Assembly (NCBI RefSeq): GCF_030123105.1
Contig: NZ_CP126095.1
Coordinates: 6,448,001 to 6,512,000 of the forward strand
Direction: 5' to 3'
From: Paenibacillus sp. G2S3
GTDB lineage: Bacteria > Bacillota > Bacilli > Paenibacillales > Paenibacillaceae
DNA: 64,000 nucleotides
The translations under genes were made by a program, and so were the position numbers. A model generated the notes under the pieces. The model had not been told where the DNA came from. It ran no database searches and saw only the letters and a list, made by a program, of their open reading frames with translations. Positions 34,401 through 43,613 of this stretch are shown here, piece by piece (the stretch's first letter is position 1; each line of letters opens with the position of its first letter).

Positions 34401-35153
34401 TTATTTAGCCACGACTCCGCCATCTACTGGCAGCTCAACACCTGTAATGTAAGAAGCTTCATCGGAAGCCAAGAACAATACAGCTTCAGCTACTTCAGAA
34501 GCACGTCCAACACGTGGCAATGCAGTCTGGGACATAAAGAAGCTATGCATTCTTTCGTCATTTACAAATTCAGCACTCATTGGAGTTTCGATAAATCCTG
34601 GGTGAACAGAGTTCACACGAATGTTATCTTTACCAAAATCTACAGCCGCAGCTTTACTCAGCATACGAACGGCACCTTTAGAAGCTGTATAAGCGCCAGC
34701 ACCGCTGCTGCCAGTCAAACCTGCGATAGAAGAGATATTGACGATAGAACCACCTTTATTGTTCTTCATTTGAGGAACAACATGCTTCATCCCCAGGAAT
34801 ACGCTGCTTACATTAATGTTCATGACTTTGTTCCATTGATCAACAGTGGATTCAAGCAATTGGACTGGGAACGAGATCCCTGCATTGTTTACCAAGATGT
34901 CGATTTTTCCAAACTTGCTAATCACATCTTCTACAACTTTGATCCAGTCTTCTTCGGAAGCTACATTATGTGCATAAGCTGCTGCTTGTCCACCATTGGC
35001 TTCGATTTCTTTTACAACCGCTTGTACAGCAGCTTCGTTGATATCAGTTGCTATAACTGTAGCACCTTCTTTGGACAATAAAAGAGCTTCTTCACGGCCC
35101 ATGCCACTGCCTGCACCTGTAATAATTGCTACTTTATTAGTTAGACGATTCAT
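34401..35153 (-). CDS. Short-chain dehydrogenase/reductase
   Basis: The 250-aa classical SDR has the nucleotide motif TGAGSGMG (about residues 12-19), NNAG (about 90), catalytic Ser in NISSIAG and Y-x3-K in YTASKGAV (about 155-159). The D at the end of beta-2 (ATDINEA) points to NAD(H) use. It is divergent from a TetR repressor and separated by palindromic operators, so it is likely repressed by TetR and induced by a small ligand that may be its substrate. Confidence 0.92.
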   Translation of the reverse strand: MNRLTNKVAIITGAGSGMGREEALLLSKEGATVIATDINEAAVQAVVKEIEANGGQAAAYAHNVASEEDWIKVVEDVISKFGKIDILVNNAGISFPVQLLESTVDQWNKVMNINVSSVFLGMKHVVPQMKNNKGGSIVNISSIAGLTGSSGAGAYTASKGAVRMLSKAAAVDFGKDNIRVNSVHPGFIETPMSAEFVNDERMHSFFMSQTALPRVGRASEVAEAVLFLASDEASYITGVELPVDGGVVAK

Positions 35154-35200
35154 AATTAAGTCTCCTCTATAATCGTATTGTGATATAATAATTCGAGTGA

Positions 35201-35238
35201 TGATAGTAACACTATCACTGTGATATTTATCATATCAC
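35201..35238. promoter_or_regulatory. TetR operator pair between SDR and tetR genes
   Basis: Two palindromes lie side by side: TGATAGT-AAC-ACTATCA (35201-35217) and GTGATA-N7-TATCAC (35220-35238). Both fall in the 188-bp divergent promoter region, 50-85 bp from the SDR start. Confidence 0.65.
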
Positions 35239-35341
35239 TTTTACGAAACAACTACAACCTCTCCTTGCTTAATCCAATAAACGGTGGATATAATACTAAT
35301 AATTAAAGAACCTAATTAAAAAATGGAAGGGTCTATCCCTC

Positions 35342-35983
35342 ATGAATCCTAAAGCACGCTACGAAAAAGAACGATCCGACGGTAAACAGCAGCGATTATA
35401 TACGATTCTCGAATCCGCAGAACGAATATTTTCGCAAAAAGGAATTGAAAAGTCGACAATGCAGGATGTCGCAAGTGAAGCTAATATCGGAATTGCGACG
35501 CTGTTTAGATATTTTCCTAGAAAAGAAAAGCTCATCGTGGCAGTGGCCACTCGAATGCTAGAGCCAATGCTCGATCATTTCAAGTATGTAGCTGACTTGC
35601 CACTTACCTGTCTTGAAAAGATCGAGATGTTATTCGATTTCTTTATTCAGGATCAAAATCATTTAAGCATTATCTTTATGGTCAATTTTGAAAGCTACGC
35701 CTCTCACTTAAATGAGCCTGTTGAAGATGTTCTGGATTTCAATGCATTAAACCGCAAGATTTGGCATGAGTACTCCAGGATCATTCAAAATGGGGTAGAA
35801 GACGGTTCTATTCGTGCCGGACTCCCTGTGAAAGAGACCTTAATTACACTGATGAACAGCTTTGCTCTCTTTTCCAGAAAGCTAACGATGAAAAAGAATA
35901 TCCTTCTGCTAGAATCGGATTTAGACTCCGACAAGCAGCTTGAGCTTCTTAAACAAATCTTTCTAGAGCATTTAAAAGCCTAA
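35342..35983 (+). CDS. TetR-family transcriptional repressor
   Basis: The 213-aa protein has the TetR helix-turn-helix at about residues 20-63 (ILESAERIFSQKGIEKSTMQDVASEANIGIATLFRYFPRKEKL), with a variable ligand-binding C-terminal domain. It is transcribed away from the SDR gene, next to the palindromes at 35201-35238, and ends at a bidirectional terminator shared with the nos gene. Autoregulation and repression of the SDR are likely. Confidence 0.9.
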   Translation: MNPKARYEKERSDGKQQRLYTILESAERIFSQKGIEKSTMQDVASEANIGIATLFRYFPRKEKLIVAVATRMLEPMLDHFKYVADLPLTCLEKIEMLFDFFIQDQNHLSIIFMVNFESYASHLNEPVEDVLDFNALNRKIWHEYSRIIQNGVEDGSIRAGLPVKETLITLMNSFALFSRKLTMKKNILLLESDLDSDKQLELLKQIFLEHLKA

Positions 35984-36024
35984 AAAGCGCCAGTTTCCTT
36001 ATGAGGGGAACTTGGCGCTTTTTT
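35982..36024. terminator. Bidirectional terminator between tetR and nos
   Basis: AAAAAGCGCCAGTTTCC...GGGGAACTTGGCGCTTTTTT forms a long stem with T runs on both strands. Confidence 0.88.
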
Positions 36025-36041
36025 GATCTTACATTCGATTG

Positions 36042-37163
36042 TTAGTGAAAAGGGCAGGTGGCCACAGGTGATCGTTGATAAAGGAAACGAGGGCTGTAAT
36101 CATATTCTTTCAGCTTACTGTCATGCCAAATCGGTGTAGACGACGGAGACATAGGGGGAATCAGCCATGACCACCGTCCCGAAACCTGACGTCCTTGCCC
36201 CTGCTCCTGCTCTTGGAATCTCACAAATTGATCAGCTGCTGTATGATGATCAACGATGCTGACCCCAGCTCGCTTAAAGGAATACAGTACTGCACGGTTC
36301 AACTCAAGAAGCGCCCGATCCTTCCAAAGCGTTGTGTTACTGGAACGGTCCAGTCCCATCAGATCAGCTATAGCTGGCAAAGTATTATACCGTCCAACAT
36401 CCCCAAAATTACGTGAGCCAATCTCGGTCTCCATGTACCAGCCGTTAAAAGGAGCCGCGGGGTATACAATCCCGCCAATTTCCAACTGCATGTCCGAAAT
36501 GATCGGCACAGAATACCAGCGAAGCTGAAGCTCTGCAAAACGTTCAATTTCGGGATGTGTTAACGGTACCTCTTGAATGAGGTGCTGGGGAATTGGAAAT
36601 ACGTGGGGATTGCCATTACCAATACTGATTACTAGCGGCAACACATCATAATTGCCCCTTGTTCCCTGCCAGCCTAGTTGTTGGCACACTTTCGTAAATT
36701 CATCCGATGCCGGATCGCCAGCGCGTTCATGTTCAGCATCACCAGGGTATCCAGCGTAACGAATCAATTGATGGTTCCAAATCCGGATTCTCCGCTCAGG
36801 ATCTTCCCCGCTGCGGAAGACCGTAATGAGTGGACGGATACGTCCTCCATTATTCGCCTTTTCCATATGTCGTAGCAGAGCTTCAGCAACATCCTCCTCA
36901 GTCTCTGCCTGACGTTCATCCATCAGCTCAATGGACTGCCAAAAAAGACGACCAATGCAGCGGCTATTGTGACGCCAAGCCATTCTTGCCCCATGCGCCA
37001 GCTCTTCCGTTGTATGTGTGTAACTCCCTGATTGATTGATTTCTTCTCGTACGGCTTGGATGCGACGATCCATCTCAGCTTCAGTCTTATCTAGCTCAGC
37101 ATAACATTGCCGAATGAAAGCTTCTGCCTGCCGGGTTAATTCTTCGATGTGCATGCCATTCAT
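36042..37163 (-). CDS. nos: Bacterial nitric oxide synthase oxygenase
   Basis: This 373-aa enzyme converts arginine to citrulline and NO, using electrons from host flavodoxins because bacterial NOS lacks the reductase domain. The proximal haem-ligand Cys is Cys69 in AWRHNSRCIGRLFW. FNGWYMETEIGSRNF carries the substrate-binding Glu, and SGRWSWLIPPMSPS the pterin side. ATG at 37163 with GGAGG 9 nt upstream is preferred to an upstream start. It lies about 3.6 kb from hmp. Length is close to bsNOS (363 aa). Confidence 0.95.
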   Translation of the reverse strand: MNGMHIEELTRQAEAFIRQCYAELDKTEAEMDRRIQAVREEINQSGSYTHTTEELAHGARMAWRHNSRCIGRLFWQSIELMDERQAETEEDVAEALLRHMEKANNGGRIRPLITVFRSGEDPERRIRIWNHQLIRYAGYPGDAEHERAGDPASDEFTKVCQQLGWQGTRGNYDVLPLVISIGNGNPHVFPIPQHLIQEVPLTHPEIERFAELQLRWYSVPIISDMQLEIGGIVYPAAPFNGWYMETEIGSRNFGDVGRYNTLPAIADLMGLDRSSNTTLWKDRALLELNRAVLYSFKRAGVSIVDHHTAADQFVRFQEQEQGQGRQVSGRWSWLIPPMSPSSTPIWHDSKLKEYDYSPRFLYQRSPVATCPFH

Positions 37164-37258
37164 ATCCCTTATCCTCCATCTAAGCCATGCTAGAACTCTC
37201 ATTCCAGTATACCACCCACACTCCTAAGCTACATCCTTAGGGAAGTAGCACATGAGAA

Positions 37259-37290
37259 CAACCCGTGAAGCTTAGTCGCTTCACGGGTTG
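37259..37290 (-). terminator. Hairpin after the 92-aa protein gene
   Basis: CAACCCGTGAAG and CTTCACGGGTTG are perfect arms with a short loop. The following minus-strand T run is weak (TTGTTCTC). Confidence 0.65.
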
Positions 37291-37302
37291 TAGCAGGAAC
37301 AT

Positions 37303-37581
37303 CTAGCGTTCTGAACGTTTCCCTTGCGTTTTCAATGCAGCAAGTCTGCTCTTATCCTCGGCCAGCAGTTCTTCAGCCAACTCCACACCTTGGGGGCCTA
37401 ACGAGCCCTGAGCTTGCGCTACTGCCTGTTCGGTATGCACCAAACGGTTCTCAGCCTGTGCCAAAGTCTGTTCTGTTGGATGACTAAGCGCCTGAGAGAC
37501 AGAGAAATGAAGCTTGCCTAAAGCATTTTTGGCTTGAGTTACATTGTCGTTCGCTTGCAGACTGGAATCGGGTTGTTTCAT
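37303..37581 (-). CDS. Small helical protein of unknown function
   Basis: The 92-aa protein is soluble, rich in Ala, Gln and Leu and predicted to be helical (QAKNALGKLHFSVSQALSHPTEQTLAQAENRLVHTEQAVAQAQ), with charged ends and no signal. It has its own GGGAGCGAAT ribosome site and a hairpin terminator. A DNA-condensing or spore-related helical protein is possible, but I see no support for a specific family. Confidence 0.65.
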   Translation of the reverse strand: MKQPDSSLQANDNVTQAKNALGKLHFSVSQALSHPTEQTLAQAENRLVHTEQAVAQAQGSLGPQGVELAEELLAEDKSRLAALKTQGKRSER

Positions 37582-37661
37582 AAATGAAATTCGCTCCCTT
37601 CTGAAATGCGCCTGTTCCCTTCTAGCATGGTTTAGGATAAGTAACTTTATGCATTACACCC

Positions 37662-38483
37662 CTACTGGATGATGGATTGCATGAAAGTAGTCATTTCTTT
37701 ACTGGCCTTATTCAAACGTTCAATAACCCCGCTGAATTCGGTGACCAGTTCTGCTTGTGCGTGTGAAGAAGCGGAGATCGCTTCAATTTCTAGCTCCATC
37801 TGTTTAATGGACTTTTGAACATCGCTAAGTGATTTTTCAATATTATGGGTTGCTTCTTTGGTATTTACGGACAGTTTGCGTACTTCCTTAGCCACAACGC
37901 CAAAGCCCGCTCCCAGCTCTCCTACACGTGCAGCTTCGATAGCCGCATTTAGTCCTAGAAGGTTCGTCTGCTCGGAAATCTCACGAATGAAGCCCGTAAC
38001 CTTATTCACTTCTTGAGACTCCGTAACCGCTCTACGTGTATTATCTAATATTTGCTGCGAGGTCGCCGATAATTCTTCAGATTGTGCAGCTACGCTCTGA
38101 ACCATATCCATTAGGTGATTGCTTATCCCATTAATCTCGTCTGTAAATACCTCAAGCTTATTCTCGTTCTCCAGTGTGTAGGCAATTGCGAACACGCCTA
38201 CTACCTCGTTGTCTGTTCCATATATAGGCACACATGTTGAAATCACAGGAGATCCATAAATTTCTGCTGGAATCCGGTTAAAGCTAACCTCACCTTTCAA
38301 TCCATTTGAAAGCGTTAGGTCTTCAGGCGGAATAGGACTCCCTTTGGCCAGTCCAAAATCAATGGCATTACTCGGAGTATAATACTGGAAGATTTCCCTG
38401 TCCGTAATACCGATCATAATATCTTGCGAGTGAAGCTTTTTGAAGTAAGGTGCTGCGAGGACTAAGGCATCGATAATACTCAT
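37662..38483 (-). CDS. Soluble methyl-accepting chemotaxis-type receptor (YfmS-like)
   Basis: The protein, about 273 aa from the ATG at 38483 (GGGAG 8 nt upstream), lacks TM segments. Residues about 1-110 form a small sensor domain related to double-Cache/GAF-like folds ([31 protein letters not shown]). The MCP signalling tip follows ([37 protein letters not shown]). B. subtilis YfmS is a cytoplasmic receptor of the same size. It should signal to CheW/CheA. The stimulus is unknown; no che gene is nearby. Confidence 0.9.
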   Translation of the reverse strand: MSIIDALVLAAPYFKKLHSQDIMIGITDREIFQYYTPSNAIDFGLAKGSPIPPEDLTLSNGLKGEVSFNRIPAEIYGSPVISTCVPIYGTDNEVVGVFAIAYTLENENKLEVFTDEINGISNHLMDMVQSVAAQSEELSATSQQILDNTRRAVTESQEVNKVTGFIREISEQTNLLGLNAAIEAARVGELGAGFGVVAKEVRKLSVNTKEATHNIEKSLSDVQKSIKQMELEIEAISASSHAQAELVTEFSGVIERLNKASKEMTTFMQSIIQ

Positions 38484-38589
38484 CTGTTCATCTCCCATTA
38501 AGTAAATGTATATGTAAGTTTATCGACACAATGGGTGACATAATGAATATTGTCATATTAAAGTAACAATTCTACCGTAGGATGGATTC

Positions 38590-39447
38590 ATGAATACTAA
38601 ACCTATTAGCAGACGCCAATTTCTGAAGAAAAGTGCTCAAGTGTCTTTGGGGCTACTTGGAACCGCAAGTGCATCCGGCATTTATTCACACTGGGTTGAG
38701 CCCTACTGGCTTGAAGTTAAATATATAGATATAAAGATTCCCAATCTCCCTCCGACATTCGATAGATTTCGTATTGTTCATTTCAGTGATTTACATTTAG
38801 GCGTATATTCGAAGTCGGAAGCCTTAACGGAGTTGGTCCAGCAAATTCAACATGTAAGTCCAGATCTGATTTGCTTCACTGGGGATCTACTAGATCATTC
38901 TGTCGATTATATTTCAGAGGCTGTAGATTTATGTTCACAGTTGCGGGCTCCCTTTGGACAATATGCTGTGTTAGGTAACCATGATGCATTTGGCACAAGG
39001 AAAGCTGTAACGAAAGGATTAGCACAATCTGGTTTCCACGTACTTCATAATGAACATGTAGTCTTAAAAAAAGATGCGGAGGCGCTTTATCTAGCTGGAG
39101 TAGATGATCCGTGGGTCGGCAAAGCAGATATTCATCAGGCGCTACGCCATATCCCTGATAAGGCATGCACCCTACTCCTTGCTCACGAACCGGATTTCGC
39201 TGATGAATATAGTCATCTTCCCATAGATCTGCAATTGTCCGGCCATAGTCACGGAGGACAAGTCCGACTCCCATTTGTTGGCGCTTTGTATACCCCACCT
39301 CACGGCAGTAAATATTCAAGTGGATTGTACCAGCTTCCAGATAGTCGACTCCAGGTTTACACCACACGAGGGATTGGAGTGACTCGTATGCCTATACGTT
39401 TTAATTGTCGTCCCGAGCTTACCGTAATGACTTTAAAATCCTCATGA
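38590..39447 (+). CDS. Tat-exported metallophosphoesterase (YkuE-like)
   Basis: The 285-aa protein starts with a twin-arginine signal (SRRQFLKKSAQ) and hydrophobic stretch to about residue 30. Calcineurin-like motifs in order: HFSDLHLG (Asp-His), FTGDLLDH (Asp), LGNHDAFG (Asn-His), LLAHEPD (His) and LSGHSHGGQV (His-x-His). B. subtilis YkuE is a wall-associated Tat substrate of this type. It acts on an outer-face phosphate ester, identity unknown. It is monocistronic and divergent from the chemoreceptor. Confidence 0.92.
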   Translation: MNTKPISRRQFLKKSAQVSLGLLGTASASGIYSHWVEPYWLEVKYIDIKIPNLPPTFDRFRIVHFSDLHLGVYSKSEALTELVQQIQHVSPDLICFTGDLLDHSVDYISEAVDLCSQLRAPFGQYAVLGNHDAFGTRKAVTKGLAQSGFHVLHNEHVVLKKDAEALYLAGVDDPWVGKADIHQALRHIPDKACTLLLAHEPDFADEYSHLPIDLQLSGHSHGGQVRLPFVGALYTPPHGSKYSSGLYQLPDSRLQVYTTRGIGVTRMPIRFNCRPELTVMTLKSS

Positions 39448-39629
39448 TTGTGTCAAAAATTAATAAATGGTTAAAAAGTATATACCTTTTGCACGTCTAT
39501 GCAACAACACTGTAACCGTGTTTGTAATCAAATCTATTTTGGGCCTAGGTATAATTGTAGGAGTGATAGATAACATCAAAAATCATAATGAACTACATAA
39601 GCCCATCATGGGAGAGGAGAAATTAAATC

Positions 39630-40736
39630 ATGAACAAAACTATGAAATGGACGTCTGCTATATTAGCTACTGGAGTATTATTAGGAGGTTCCGGCCTCAT
39701 CGGAGGAAATTCTGTTCTAGCTGCAACTACCGGAACAAACACAGTCAAACAAGCCGTTCAGCAGCCCTCTGTGGTGCTTAAGTATAAAGGCCAAATCTTA
39801 ACACAGCAAGGAAAAATCGTAGACGGAAATACCATGATCCCTTTAACCGTATTACGTGACGCCTTCGGTCTTGCCATTAATTATAATTCCACCACAAGGA
39901 CTTACAGTGTGGGCAGCGATTCGATGAAGCTAAACTTAGAGGTCTCTGACTATGGCGTAAGTACAGATTTGAACGGATATTACATTTATAGTATGACCGG
40001 AAATCATGAAGCGAAGATGATCAACGACCGCTTATATGTTCCATTCAAGCTGTTAAATGATTATTTAGGTGTTCAAGGCGTATATAATCCAGCCCAGAAA
40101 TCACTTGAACTTAGCAAGCTGGTGATGAATGACATTAAGATCACCTCTGTAACCTTAGACAAGAGCAATAAGAATGCTAGTATTAAAATACAATATCCAA
40201 AGATCAGCGGTCTGACGGATGAAGTACAAAACACGATTAATGCAGCCTTCAAAAAAGAGGCTGAACTATTCGCGACAGAAAGTGAAAAAGAGTCTAGCCG
40301 TAGAGATGGCACGATAGAGAATAAATATGACTACTCTCAAAATTATGTTGTCACCTTTAACCGTGAAGGCGTACTTAGTGTAGTAGTCGATCAATATGGT
40401 TATAGTGGTGGTGCTCACGGCGGCACCATGCGCGAGGGACATACCTTCTCACTGAAGGATGGTAAGAAAATAGAACTTAAAGACCTGCTAAAGGCAGAAC
40501 CTAACTACAAACAAAAACTAGATAAAATGTTGAAGGCAAGCACCAAGGATATAGCTTTTCCGGAGTCAACTGGTGGACTATCAGATAACCCAGCCTTCTT
40601 CGTCAGTGAAAGCGGCTTAGCCATCTTCTATCAACAATATGAAATCGCACCTTATGCAGCTGGAATTCCTACCTACACCTTTAATTTCAGTTCAATACTG
40701 CCTAAAGGTACTGATCCCTTTGCTTCTTTCAAATAA
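39630..40736 (+). CDS. Exported protein with copper-amine-oxidase-N-like and DUF3298 domains
   Basis: The 368-aa protein has a signal peptide (about 1-31), a stalk-type copper amine oxidase N-like domain (about 46-160, KIVDGNTMIPLTVLRDAFGLAINYN, NDRLYVPFKLLNDYLGV), then DUF4163/DUF3298 (about 175-365, with GGAHGGTMREGHTFSLKDGKKIELKDLL). DUF3298 occurs in RsiV and PdaC, so it may bind muropeptide or lysozyme-like ligands. It carries no transmembrane anchor after the signal. Monocistronic with strong terminator. Confidence 0.85.
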   Translation: MNKTMKWTSAILATGVLLGGSGLIGGNSVLAATTGTNTVKQAVQQPSVVLKYKGQILTQQGKIVDGNTMIPLTVLRDAFGLAINYNSTTRTYSVGSDSMKLNLEVSDYGVSTDLNGYYIYSMTGNHEAKMINDRLYVPFKLLNDYLGVQGVYNPAQKSLELSKLVMNDIKITSVTLDKSNKNASIKIQYPKISGLTDEVQNTINAAFKKEAELFATESEKESSRRDGTIENKYDYSQNYVVTFNREGVLSVVVDQYGYSGGAHGGTMREGHTFSLKDGKKIELKDLLKAEPNYKQKLDKMLKASTKDIAFPESTGGLSDNPAFFVSESGLAIFYQQYEIAPYAAGIPTYTFNFSSILPKGTDPFASFK

Positions 40737-40750
40737 ATACTAACGCAAAA

Positions 40751-40788
40751 CAAAAAGCGCTTCAGCCAATCGGCTGAGGCGCTTTTTG
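40751..40788. terminator. Terminator shared by DUF3298 gene and hmp
   Basis: AAAAAGCGCTTCAGCC-AAT-CGGCTGAGGCGCTTTTTG forms a stem with T runs in both directions between convergent genes. Confidence 0.9.
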
Positions 40789-40797
40789 TTATCTATA

Positions 40798-42003
40798 TTA
40801 TCCTTCTAAACTGCCGGCTGGTCCAAAGAACTCAAAATAAATTCTCTCATCCGGTACCTGCCATTCCTTAAGCGCCTTATATATTGCCTTCATAAAGGGA
40901 GTCGGCCCACAAAAATAGAATTCAGAGTTCACATCTGCTATTTCTTGAAGCCAAGAAAGATCAATATAACCAGATCTATTACACTTGTCTCCTTCAGCTG
41001 GTGATTCGTAACATACATAGGACCGTAGAACAGGATGAGATTGCTCTAAATCTGCCACCCTATCTTTCATAGCATGCAAGCCTCCATTGATGGCTGCATG
41101 AATATAGGTTACCTCGCGTGCTGGCTGTGTAGCAATTATGGTCTCCAGCATACTTACCATTGGAGTTAACCCTACACCCCCACTGATTAGGACCACTGGC
41201 GTGTCACTACTCTGATCCAGTGCGAAATCACCCGCTGGAGAGCCTACTTCTAATATAGAGCCCACTTGGATAACATCATGCAGGTAAGTGGATACGACGC
41301 CTGCAGGTTTATCTATCCCCTCACCTTCCCGTTTAACAGTGATACGGTAATACGCCTGTCCCGGAGCACTGGATAAACTGTAGTGGCGAATATGGGTATA
41401 TTCCTCACCCTCTGGCTGAACACGAATCGTGATGTATTGACCCGGAGAATAAGAGGAGACAGCCCCTCCATCCTCAGGAGACAGGTAGAAGGAAGTAATA
41501 AGCTCACTTTCTCTAACCTTCCGAGTGACGACAAAATTTCTGAATCCACTCCAACCCCCCGGAGCTTCGGCTGCTTCACGATACTTCTCTGCTTCCACAC
41601 CAATGAAAGCATCTGCGATCACACCATAAGCCTTGGCCCATGCATCTATAATTTCCGGTGTTGCCGCATCGCCAAGCACTTGCCCAATTGCAGCTAACAA
41701 GGTCTCACCCACGATCGGATAATGCTCAGGCAATACGCCTAGTGCTCGATGCTTCTCTGCAATCTGTTTTACCACCGGTAAGATATTCCCTAGTTGATCA
41801 ATATTCATAGCCGCTGCAAGGACTGCATTAGCAAGCGCTGTCTGCTGTCTACCTTGCCGCTGATTGGCATGATTAAATATATTTAATAGCTCTGGATGGT
41901 TTTCAAATAACATGCTATAGAACGTCGTAGTAATGGTTGTTCCGTGAACCTGCAATACAGGAACTGTTGATTTTATAATAGCAATGGTCTGTTGATCTAA
42001 CAT
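40798..42003 (-). CDS. hmp: Flavohemoglobin (NO dioxygenase)
   Basis: This 401-aa enzyme converts NO and O2 to nitrate using NAD(P)H. Residues 1-135 form the globin, with the proximal His in AEKHRALGV and the distal Tyr/Gln in TTTFYSMLF. An FAD domain follows ([18 protein letters not shown]) and then NAD binding ([17 protein letters not shown]), ending in [12 protein letters not shown] and YFEFFGPAG. It is a single gene. Its neighbour nos produces NO, so it may protect the cell from its own NO. No clear NsrR or FNR site was seen upstream. Confidence 0.95.
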   Translation of the reverse strand: MLDQQTIAIIKSTVPVLQVHGTTITTTFYSMLFENHPELLNIFNHANQRQGRQQTALANAVLAAAMNIDQLGNILPVVKQIAEKHRALGVLPEHYPIVGETLLAAIGQVLGDAATPEIIDAWAKAYGVIADAFIGVEAEKYREAAEAPGGWSGFRNFVVTRKVRESELITSFYLSPEDGGAVSSYSPGQYITIRVQPEGEEYTHIRHYSLSSAPGQAYYRITVKREGEGIDKPAGVVSTYLHDVIQVGSILEVGSPAGDFALDQSSDTPVVLISGGVGLTPMVSMLETIIATQPAREVTYIHAAINGGLHAMKDRVADLEQSHPVLRSYVCYESPAEGDKCNRSGYIDLSWLQEIADVNSEFYFCGPTPFMKAIYKALKEWQVPDERIYFEFFGPAGSLEG

Positions 42004-42158
42004 ATGAATAACCCTCTCTCCTGCAATTATTTAATGCCTCTATAAAAAGCATATAGAAGCTGCAAATGAGCGAGTGTGCGCTGAATCACTTTAAAATTTA
42101 ATAAAATGTGAACAAACAGAAAATGCAATGATATCCATCACAATCGAGTGCCCGATCC

Positions 42159-42201
42159 AAAAAAAGCTGCCCAAGTAGCTCAGGTAGCTACCGGACAGCA
42201 C
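42159..42201 (-). terminator. Terminator of the yitT-like gene
   Basis: AGCTGCCC-AAGTAGCT...AGCTACCGGACAGC stem with seven T residues on the minus strand. Confidence 0.75.
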
Positions 42202-42209
42202 TTTAGCTC

Positions 42210-43046
42210 TTATTTTGCCAGCTCCACAAAGCCTTCTCCGAACACATCTCTTACATCGTGAATGGCGATAAAAGCCTCTTTATCAATCGATCTTACGATT
42301 TTCTTAAGTATGGTCACTTCCTGTTTGCTAATGACAATATAGAGCAGCTCTTTAGGTTCTTTAGTATAATACCCTCGGCCATAAATGACTGTGACCCCTC
42401 TATCCATGATCCCATTCACTTGTTCAGCAATTTTGTCCTGCTGCTTGGATACAATCGTAACGGCCTTCTTAGGATTCACTCCCTCAATAATGAAGTCCAT
42501 CACCTTAGTCGCTATATAGAGCATCACGATCGTAAACATCAGACTTTGAACACCAATGATGAAATACGAAGCAAATACCACAACTAAATCGACAAGGAGA
42601 AGAGCGTAGCTAACGTTCCAATCCAAAAATTTATGCAGGATTCTAGCGATAATGGTTGACCCTGCGGTCGTTCCACCCACTCGTATGATCATTCCGATAC
42701 CCACACCCGACAGAATGCCCCCAAATATTGCGTTGATGATCAACTCATCGCTGGCGATATGCCAATTCTTTGTAAGAATCAAGAATAACGAATTAAAGAA
42801 CACCGCAATAATTGTGTATACCGTCGTCGTTTTGTCCAGAAATTTATAACCGACAATCAATAATAAAGCATTAAGAATTAAGCTAACAATACCCGGTGAC
42901 CACTGATACAAGTAGTATGTAATCATAGTCAGTCCCGTTACCCCGCCTTCACCGAACTCGTTCGGAATCACAAACAAGTTAACAGCCAAGGAGAACAGCA
43001 ATGCTCCTACAATGATGGAAACAATATCCGAAATACGCTTTTTCAT
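42210..43046 (-). CDS. YitT family membrane protein
   Basis: The 278-aa protein has five TM segments with the DUF161 core (VNLFVIPNEFGEGGVTGLTMITYYL near the start, VGGTTAGSTIIARIL about residue 125) and a C-terminal soluble DUF2179 domain (about 190-275, GRGYYTKEPKELLYIVISKQE). Bacillales have several paralogues; the role is unknown. It is transcribed as a single gene next to vanZ. Confidence 0.88.
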   Translation of the reverse strand: MKKRISDIVSIIVGALLFSLAVNLFVIPNEFGEGGVTGLTMITYYLYQWSPGIVSLILNALLLIVGYKFLDKTTTVYTIIAVFFNSLFLILTKNWHIASDELIINAIFGGILSGVGIGMIIRVGGTTAGSTIIARILHKFLDWNVSYALLLVDLVVVFASYFIIGVQSLMFTIVMLYIATKVMDFIIEGVNPKKAVTIVSKQQDKIAEQVNGIMDRGVTVIYGRGYYTKEPKELLYIVISKQEVTILKKIVRSIDKEAFIAIHDVRDVFGEGFVELAK

Positions 43047-43091
43047 ACCATGCCCCTTCTATCCTCTGTCTATATCTACCATCCACAAATA

Positions 43092-43613
43092 CTAACACCG
43101 CTTCGATATAGTTGTAAACAATCCAGAAGAAACCAGCAGTCTATATATGACGAAACCGAATACCCCGCCGCAAGTATTTAAGATCAGATCATCCACGTCA
43201 AAGGTGCCGATATACAATACTAATTGTGTAACTTCAAAGCTCAGACTGAGCGCAAAAGAGAGCATAAAGACCTTTTGGAATAACCTTACTTTTTGCGAAA
43301 ACAGCATAGGGATAAAGACTCCAAACGGAATAAACGCCAGAATATTGCCCACCAAATTTAGCGATGAAAAAGGATCTGAAAGTGACAGATGCTCTATCCC
43401 CCGCGAGATCTCTTTAAAGGGTGTATAATTGCCCTGTCGATTAAAAATTCTGTCGGGCTGCTCGAGCATACGCCCCGCTTGTTCCCAAAGTGATTGCAAG
43501 CTAAAAGGTGCGCCTTTAAATAAAATAATCCGAATCAAGAAATACATATAGACGATGAAGACGGCTGCCAGCAATAATTTCATATTAGACTTGTTCTTAG
43601 GCTCTGTACTCAT
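43092..43613 (-). CDS. vanZ: VanZ-family membrane protein
   Basis: The 173-aa protein has about four TM segments and VanZ features: NRQGNYTPFKEI at the first loop, NLVGNILAFIPFGVFIPML and FEVTQLVLYIGTFDVDDLILNTCGGVFGF. VanZ gives low-level teicoplanin resistance in Tn1546. Its start overlaps the vanY stop by 4 nt (ATGA), so both are translated together. The true function outside resistance elements is unknown. Confidence 0.92.
   Translation of the reverse strand: MSTEPKNKSNMKLLLAAVFIVYMYFLIRIILFKGAPFSLQSLWEQAGRMLEQPDRIFNRQGNYTPFKEISRGIEHLSLSDPFSSLNLVGNILAFIPFGVFIPMLFSQKVRLFQKVFMLSFALSLSFEVTQLVLYIGTFDVDDLILNTCGGVFGFVIYRLLVSSGLFTTISKRC

Noticed and set aside
42004..42209. NsrR or FNR box upstream of hmp
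   Set aside because: Only a weak TGTGA-like half was found; no convincing full site is present.
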